From: JASFTV01 sp050050615
GTDB taxonomy: Bacteria > Desulfobacterota > DSM-4660 > Desulfatiglandales > HGW-15
NCBI GenBank assembly: GCA_050050615.1
Contig: JASFTV010000220.1
Coordinates: forward strand, 1 to 6,064
Reading direction: 5' to 3'
Length of the DNA stretch: 6,064 nt
Shown here piece after piece: positions 5,929-6,064 of the stretch; position 1 is the stretch's first letter, and every line of letters begins with the position of its first letter. A program made the translations under genes and the position numbers. The notes beneath the pieces are model-generated. The model was given only the letters and a program-made list of their open reading frames with translations, had not been told where the DNA came from and made no database searches.

Positions 5929-6064
5929 AAAAAAGCCTCCCTTGCCGCTCTCTGCTCCGCCTCTTTTTTGCTTCTTCCTTCGGCCTCGGCCATAACCTTT
6001 CCGTTCAGGTGTAAGGCCACCCTGAATACCTTTTCGTGAGCAGGGCCGCTTTCACTGACGAGGA
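5898..6064 (-). CDS. rnc: Ribonuclease III, C-terminal dsRNA-binding domain (partial, 5' end outside window)
   Basis: A minus-strand frame enters from the right edge and gives the last 54 residues before TGA at 5900-5898. It reads SESGPAHEKVFRVALHLNGK and then GRSKKEAEQRAAREAF, the second half of the double-stranded RNA-binding domain of RNase III. The HEK residues contact RNA in this fold, and the KKEAEQ helix start is the most conserved part of the domain. RNase III cleaves structured rRNA precursors and regulatory RNA duplexes. The catalytic domain lies beyond the window. The last 11 codons overlap the radical SAM gene in another frame, with a run of eight T at the overlap start. The partner genes radical SAM and era follow in the same operon. 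Confidence 0.93.
   Translation of the reverse strand, partial: LVSESGPAHEKVFRVALHLNGKVMAEAEGRSKKEAEQRAAREAFFCLSEERKDL
5936..5940 (-). promoter_or_regulatory. Ribosome binding site that fixes the TTG start of the radical SAM gene
   Basis: On the minus strand GGAGG (5940-5936) lies 7 nt before TTG 5928, separated by C and six T. This is a near-ideal Shine-Dalgarno sequence inside the rnc coding region, and it decides the unusual TTG start. Confidence 0.75.

Noticed and set aside
1..6064. CRISPR arrays, tRNA genes, insertion sequences or phage genes
   Set aside because: No regularly spaced repeats, cloverleaf sequence, transposase motif or terminal inverted repeats were seen.

Overview
The window looks like chromosomal DNA of a Gram-negative bacterium, most likely a deltaproteobacterium in the wide sense (Desulfobacterota). 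This is an inference from three things: the style of the NtrC-family two-component pair, the rnc / radical SAM / era gene order, and a radical SAM protein with a long N-terminal domain of a kind I associate with that group. No marker in the window fixes the genus.

Left part (1-716, minus strand): the first 238 codons of a radical SAM enzyme gene that runs off the left edge. It is absent from a simple list of complete ORFs because it is truncated. It is divergent from the next operon across a 182-bp AT-rich gap that holds weak promoter candidates for both directions. Middle part (899-3724, plus strand): a membrane-bound sensor histidine kinase followed 33 bp later by a complete NtrC-family response regulator (receiver, sigma54-activating AAA+ domain, Fis-type HTH). 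Right part (4010-6064, minus strand): a tight operon of the 3' end of rnc (RNase III), an Elp3-like radical SAM gene and era. The genes overlap by 31 bp and 4 bp, and the operon ends in a strong bidirectional terminator directly after the era stop codon.

The most interesting region is the 285-bp gap between the response regulator and era (3725-4009). In order it contains a degenerate and then a perfect 18-bp palindrome (candidate enhancer sites), an exact match to the IHF consensus, a textbook -24/-12 sigma54 promoter with the GG-N10-GC spacing, and a stretch of about 67 bases that folds as a 5' hairpin, a C/U-rich single-stranded linker and an intrinsic terminator. The spacings (enhancer near -131, IHF near -61) are those of known sigma54 promoters. 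I infer an undescribed sigma54-dependent small RNA, switched on by the two-component system encoded next to it. This resembles the layout of cbrAB-crcZ in Pseudomonas, or LuxO-Qrr in Vibrio, without evident sequence relation to either. The RNA carries CCUCCU and CUCCC segments that could pair with Shine-Dalgarno sequences, so a likely output is translational repression.

The signal sensed by the kinase, the RNA targets and the substrates of both radical SAM proteins cannot be read from the sequence.
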